From contig NZ_CAJZFJ010000045.1 in the NCBI RefSeq assembly GCF_915070105.1, positions 1-18,331 on the forward strand: DNA of 18,331 bases. Direction: 5' to 3'. Every line of letters starts with the position of its first letter. Positions within the stretch are counted from its first letter, which is position 1. This document shows, one piece after another, positions 15,118 through 18,331 of the stretch. The stretch comes from an uncultured Porphyromonas sp. (GTDB lineage: Bacteria; Bacteroidota; Bacteroidia; Bacteroidales; Porphyromonadaceae). The translations under genes and the position numbers were made by a program. The notes below the pieces were generated by a model. The model was not told where the DNA came from, did not search any database, and worked only from the letters and a program-made list of their open reading frames with translations.

Positions 15118-15489
15118 CTAGTCTCGTGAAGCCTCTAGGGTAAAGGCTGCTTCGGATACCTCTCCAGGGAAGGGAGGCTTAACCTTAGATAAGGTGAGGC
15201 TTATTCGATCTAGTCGGGGGAAAGCCTTGAACAGATGTTGACCTATCCTCCCTACGACATGCTCCAGGAGCTTTGAGGGGATCGCCATCTCCTCAGCGAT
15301 CACATCATATATCTCTGCATAGCTGACAGTATGCTCTAGCTTATCTGTGACGAGGCTATGGGGGACATCTACCCAAGCTGTCAACTGCAGGACAAAGTTG
15401 TTGCCTACATGTCGCTCCTGCTCCATCACGCCATGGTAGGCATAGAAATGCATGTCATGGAGCTCAATCTTCGTTGCCGTTACTTTCAT
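15118..15489 (-). CDS. folB: Dihydroneopterin aldolase
   Basis: Converts dihydroneopterin to hydroxymethyl-dihydropterin in folate synthesis. The 123-aa protein shows FYAYHGVMEQERHVGNNFVL (15-34), TVSYAEIYDVI (54-64), LLEHVVGRIG (74-83) and SKVKPPFPGEV (101-111). E24 and K104 fit the family's pterin-binding glutamate and catalytic lysine. Length is typical. It begins 10 bp after the stop of the CDF transporter on the same strand, so it is probably the last gene of the hemG-type oxidase / CDF / folB unit. No other folate gene is in the window. Confidence 0.94.
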   Translation of the reverse strand: MKVTATKIELHDMHFYAYHGVMEQERHVGNNFVLQLTAWVDVPHSLVTDKLEHTVSYAEIYDVIAEEMAIPSKLLEHVVGRIGQHLFKAFPRLDRISLTLSKVKPPFPGEVSEAAFTLEASRD

Positions 15490-15499
15490 CGTATACTTA

Positions 15500-16459
15500 T
15501 TATATCGGTTTGCTAGGAGTGCACCTTCTCTGTGGATCCTGATGGCAGGGGCACTCTGCCGGCTCTACGTGGATCGTGATATGAGTCATCTCACCGAAGT
15601 GGCTATATAGAGCCTCCTCTAGAGATAGAGTGATGTCGTGCCCTTCGGTGACAGTAATCGTACCATCGATGAGGATATCGAGCTCTATTGCATAGCGCTC
15701 ACCGATGCTACGTGTGCGTAGCTTACTTATCCCCTTTATGCTGGGTATCTGATATGCAATCTGTCGGATCTCTTCCTCTATATGGGCTGGGAGACTCTCT
15801 TCCGTAAGTTCGCAGAAGGCGGGACGAAGTACCGCCCATCCCATACGCAGTATGAATAGACTGACAATGGCTGCTGCCATCGGCTCAAGGAAGAGGCATT
15901 GATCCCCTAGAAAGATAGCACCAGCCAAGCCTAATGAGACTGCGAGAAGAGCCAATGTATCCCCCCTGTGATCGGCAGCCTTAGCCCTAAGAGCAGAGCT
16001 CTTCAGTCGATGCGCCCAGCGAGAAGTATAGCGGTAGAGTAGCTCCTTGATAACGAGAGACACAAGGGCTATAATAAGCGTCAGTATGCTCGGGGAGGGT
16101 AGCACTAGCCTTAAGAATAGTAGACCATATACATCTCGGACACTATGGAAGAGAAGCAACAGCCCGACAGTCATCATTACGACTGCCATTACCACAGAGG
16201 CAAGTGTCTCATACTTTCCATGCCCGTAGTGGTGATCGTCGTCCTGAGGCTTTCCCGATATATGAATAAAGATTAGTGCTATTAAGTCTGTAGCGAAGTC
16301 CGAGATAGAGTTAATTGCCTCTGCAATAAGAGCGCTACTATGCCCCAGCACCCCGACAACAAGCTTCAAGACGACCAGCAGAATATTGGAGGCACTACCA
16401 AGGAGTGTTACCTCTAAGATCTTCTTTGTCCGCTCAGAGTAGTAGGGTTTGTTAGCCAT
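15500..16459 (-). CDS. Cation diffusion facilitator family metal exporter
   Basis: Inner-membrane proton-coupled divalent-metal exporter. Numbered from ATG 16459 (319 aa), it has a membrane domain of about six segments (residues about 15-215) and a cytoplasmic ferredoxin-like domain (about 215-305). A Cys/His-containing tail CPCHQDPQRRC ends the protein. Segment 2 carries D54 and D58 (SDFATD), and segment 5 carries D163 and D167 (ADHRGD). E. coli FieF/YiiP has D-D-H-D at the equivalent places, so this site is all aspartate. A histidine/acid-rich loop (DDDHHYGHG) is at 73-81. The in-frame upstream ATG at 16486 lies deep inside the oxidase gene. ATG 16459 overlaps that gene's end by 8 bp and gives the usual N-terminus, so it is preferred. 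Metal specificity is uncertain. Confidence 0.92.
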   Translation of the reverse strand: MANKPYYSERTKKILEVTLLGSASNILLVVLKLVVGVLGHSSALIAEAINSISDFATDLIALIFIHISGKPQDDDHHYGHGKYETLASVVMAVVMMTVGLLLLFHSVRDVYGLLFLRLVLPSPSILTLIIALVSLVIKELLYRYTSRWAHRLKSSALRAKAADHRGDTLALLAVSLGLAGAIFLGDQCLFLEPMAAAIVSLFILRMGWAVLRPAFCELTEESLPAHIEEEIRQIAYQIPSIKGISKLRTRSIGERYAIELDILIDGTITVTEGHDITLSLEEALYSHFGEMTHITIHVEPAECPCHQDPQRRCTPSKPI

Positions 16460-17843
16460 GGTTCGATAGAGCCTTTGCGAGCTCATGAGCCATCAGTGTA
16501 GCCTGTTGTACTCGGTCAGACATGCCGATGCCGTCACGTATCGCACCAGCTAGGTGAAGCCCAGGATAGCGAGCCTCGAGCTGTGCTATCTGTGCTATTC
16601 TTGCTTCTGAACTTGCCTCGTACTGGGGGATGGCATAGCGGTGACGAAAGATCCTTAGTAGGTCTGGGTTACCCTCTATCCGCAGTAGCCGTCTCAAGCG
16701 ATCGGAGACGATTTGTTTGATCTCCTCGTCTGATGCATCAATGAGATCTGGCCTTCTCATCCCACCGAGGAAGATCGAAAGGAGAGTGCCTCCCTTCGGT
16801 GCACGATCTGGGAAGCAGGCACTTGGATTTAGGATACCCAGTAGCTGCTTATCTTCCAGTGAGGGTACAAGCCCCCCAAAGGCATGGAAGTGGGGGAGTG
16901 AGAGCCCTTCCTTCCCCCAACTAACCTGTATCACAGGGGCATAGCGAAGAGAGAGGATGGGGGCTAAGTCCACCTCGGAGAGGAAGGGGAGGAGGGAGCG
17001 GAGCTGAGGTGCAGCGCAGGTCGTGATGATATGCTTTCCTCGTAGCTGGTAGGATATACCGGTCTGCGTATAGCTAGCTTCCCAGTTTCCATCAGATAGT
17101 GGGGTAATGCTACAGTCTGAGACCCCTAAGTGGATGTTTGCTCTCCCAATCAAATCAGCGAGTCTATCTGTGAGTGCACCTAGACCTCCACGAGTCGAGA
17201 AGACCTCTCGTGTGATGAGCTCTGCCTTAGGCGCTTTGGGCTCCTTACGCTTGGCAATCGCTCCTCTGATGAAGCTCCCGTAGTTCTGCTCTAGAGCATA
17301 GAGCTTGGGGAGAGCATAGCGAGTGACTAGTAGCCGAGGATCACCAGCGTATATGCCACCGATGAAGGGATCTACTGCATACTTGAGGTAGCTCTTGCCT
17401 AGTCGTCTCTCTACTAGGCTGGCTAAGGACTCGTTGGGATCCGTGCCTGGCTTTCGGAAGGGCTCCAGGAGTAGTCGAAACTTGTCCTTCAGACTCACCA
17501 GAGGTGTTTTTATCCCAGACTTAGCTCCCGAGGGCAAGGGGTAGAATTGACCATTCTTTAGGATTAAGCGTTTCTTGGCCGAGGGATCAGCTATTAGCCG
17601 AAGGTCAGGAACCTGCCCCAGCAGCTCAGCCATCTCAACGCTTCCCACCACACCTGTATTAGGCCCGCTCTCGAAGGTAAAGCCTCCCTGATGAAAGGTC
17701 TGTATTGCTCCTCCCACATGTTTGGAGCATTCTAATATCTGGACCTTTAGTCCGAGTTCCTTTAGGTGATATGCCGCAGTTAGCCCTGTCAGCCCAGCAC
17801 CAATAATTATAATGTCTACCTGCTCTATTTTTTCCCTAGTCAT
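16452..17843 (-). CDS. hemG: Protoporphyrinogen/coproporphyrinogen oxidase (HemG/HemY type, FAD-dependent)
   Basis: FAD-dependent amine-oxidase-fold enzyme that oxidises porphyrinogens in heme synthesis. Numbered from ATG 17843 (463 aa), the dinucleotide fold DIIIIGAGLTGLTAAYHL is at 10-27 with GxGxxG at 15-20. A GGAIQTFHQGGFTFESGPN segment follows, and the C-terminal FAD site is LHLAGAIRDGIGMSDRVQQA. The frame is open to 17966 but that part runs into the upstream gene. A -7 box at 17866-17873 places the transcript start near 17859, supporting ATG 17843. The symbol follows P. gingivalis usage; HemY or CgoX would also fit. Sequence alone does not say whether protoporphyrinogen or coproporphyrinogen is the substrate. 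No other heme gene is in the window. Confidence 0.9.
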   Translation of the reverse strand: MTREKIEQVDIIIIGAGLTGLTAAYHLKELGLKVQILECSKHVGGAIQTFHQGGFTFESGPNTGVVGSVEMAELLGQVPDLRLIADPSAKKRLILKNGQFYPLPSGAKSGIKTPLVSLKDKFRLLLEPFRKPGTDPNESLASLVERRLGKSYLKYAVDPFIGGIYAGDPRLLVTRYALPKLYALEQNYGSFIRGAIAKRKEPKAPKAELITREVFSTRGGLGALTDRLADLIGRANIHLGVSDCSITPLSDGNWEASYTQTGISYQLRGKHIITTCAAPQLRSLLPFLSEVDLAPILSLRYAPVIQVSWGKEGLSLPHFHAFGGLVPSLEDKQLLGILNPSACFPDRAPKGGTLLSIFLGGMRRPDLIDASDEEIKQIVSDRLRRLLRIEGNPDLLRIFRHRYAIPQYEASSEARIAQIAQLEARYPGLHLAGAIRDGIGMSDRVQQATLMAHELAKALSNHG

Positions 17844-17865
17844 TCGTTGCACGTACCTTGATACA

Positions 17866-17873
17866 CAAAAATA
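17866..17873 (-). promoter_or_regulatory. -7 box (TATTTTTG on the minus strand) upstream of the hemG-type gene
   Basis: CAAAAATA on the + strand reads TATTTTTG on the minus strand, an exact TAnnTTTG match. Transcription would start near 17859 with a leader of about 16 nt. This decides the start codon of the oxidase. Confidence 0.55.
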
Positions 17874-17937
17874 CGGCTTTTCGTTTGGTTTATCTTGGTG
17901 TTCTTCTCTGATTGGGGGTGTCGTTAGAGGTAATACT

Positions 17938-18228
17938 CTACGGAACGATAGCAGTGTAGATAGCAAGAGCTATTTGTGAGAATAGCACACTCCACATCAG
18001 GATATATTGCCACGATAGGGATATATCTCTCTTCTTTGTGCTGATGAAGTAAAGGATAGATATAGCTATCATCACTAAGTTGGGGAATATCCTTGCTGGC
18101 GTAATACGTTCAGCGTTCTTAATGATGTCGAAGATCGATACGAACACACCCATTATCATCAATACTCGAAAGAACAAACTGTCATATATCGAGTATACCC
18201 TCCGAGAAGTATGGAAAATGGTCTTCAT
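17938..18228 (-). CDS. Small integral membrane protein of unknown function
   Basis: A 96-aa protein I do not recognise. A basic N-terminus (MKTIFHTSRRVYSIY) is followed by three probable membrane segments at about 18-35, 47-64 and 73-94. Short charged loops (KNAERITPAR, STKKRDIS) separate them. It ends SQIALAIYTAIVP. AAAGGACC just before the ATG at 18228 may help ribosome binding. It lies upstream of the hemG-type gene on the same strand, 95 bp from its start codon, but that gene has its own -7 box. It is called coding because of the clean hydrophobic pattern and start context. Function is unknown. Confidence 0.7.
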   Translation of the reverse strand: MKTIFHTSRRVYSIYDSLFFRVLMIMGVFVSIFDIIKNAERITPARIFPNLVMIAISILYFISTKKRDISLSWQYILMWSVLFSQIALAIYTAIVP

Positions 18229-18264
18229 AAGGTCCTTTGTTTTTTTGTAGACTTAGATTTGAAT

Positions 18265-18272
18265 CAAGTATA
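18265..18272 (-). promoter_or_regulatory. Weak -7-like box (TATACTTG on the minus strand) upstream of the small membrane protein
   Basis: CAAGTATA on the + strand reads TATACTTG on the minus strand, one mismatch from TAnnTTTG, 37 bp before the start codon. The remaining bases to 18331 are AT-rich and show no gene. Confidence 0.25.
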
Positions 18273-18331
18273 GGGATTATTTCTTTTTAGCTCGATATAA
18301 GTCGGCTTGCTCAAAGAATCCTTTGTTCCTT

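Noticed and set aside
17844..17966. Upstream start for the hemG-type oxidase
   Set aside because: The extra 41 residues precede the FAD fold without family resemblance, overlap the end of the small membrane protein gene, and include the -7 box.

Overview
The window looks like chromosomal DNA of a Bacteroidales bacterium, most probably Porphyromonas or a close relative. Three things suggest this. It carries a PorV-type type IX secretion outer-membrane protein next to ispF. Most transcription units begin with a TAnnTTTG element, the Bacteroidetes -7 box. The IMP dehydrogenase is of an unusual divergent class. All gene-family calls rest on reading the translated sequence; no database search was possible.

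Layout. (1) 1-331: noncoding leader holding one copy of a dispersed repeat and a promoter. (2) 332-6883, + strand: an LptF/LptG-like permease, then a tight cluster ribBA, IMP dehydrogenase, miaA, kdsA. (3) 7081-9156, + strand: an unidentified membrane-anchored coiled-coil protein, then a mannose-1-phosphate guanylyltransferase, closed by a very strong hairpin at 9221-9268. (4) 9301-10951, - strand: the porV-ispF pair. (5) 10952-12713: about 1.76 kb without a convincing gene, holding an inverted second copy of the repeat, a cluster of hairpins and an AT-rich segment. (6) 12714-14950, + strand: a small XRE-type regulator, then pyrK and pyrD (dihydroorotate dehydrogenase B), closed by a hairpin at 15057-15094. 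(7) 15118-18228, - strand: a small membrane protein, then a hemG/hemY-type oxidase, a cation diffusion facilitator and folB.

How the genes fit together. Most are housekeeping: envelope building (LptF/G, KdsA, GDP-mannose supply, PorV), nucleotides and cofactors (RibBA, IMPDH, PyrK/PyrD, FolB, IspF), tRNA modification (MiaA), and heme/metal handling (HemG-type oxidase, CDF transporter). No mobile element, CRISPR array, rRNA or tRNA gene was recognised.

The most unusual material is noncoding. A repeat of about 160 bp, led by 18-bp GTRTAC..CACGTGTAYAC units on a 22-bp period, occurs twice, 11 kb apart and inverted. Both copies lie upstream of an envelope gene (lptF/G-like and porV) in the same orientation relative to that gene. 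The gene-free region also has a stretch at 11791-11911 in which two hairpins compete for the same bases, which could be an unrecognised structured RNA. The IMP dehydrogenase closely resembles, as I recall it, the protozoan Tritrichomonas foetus enzyme, and the CDF transporter has an all-aspartate putative metal site.
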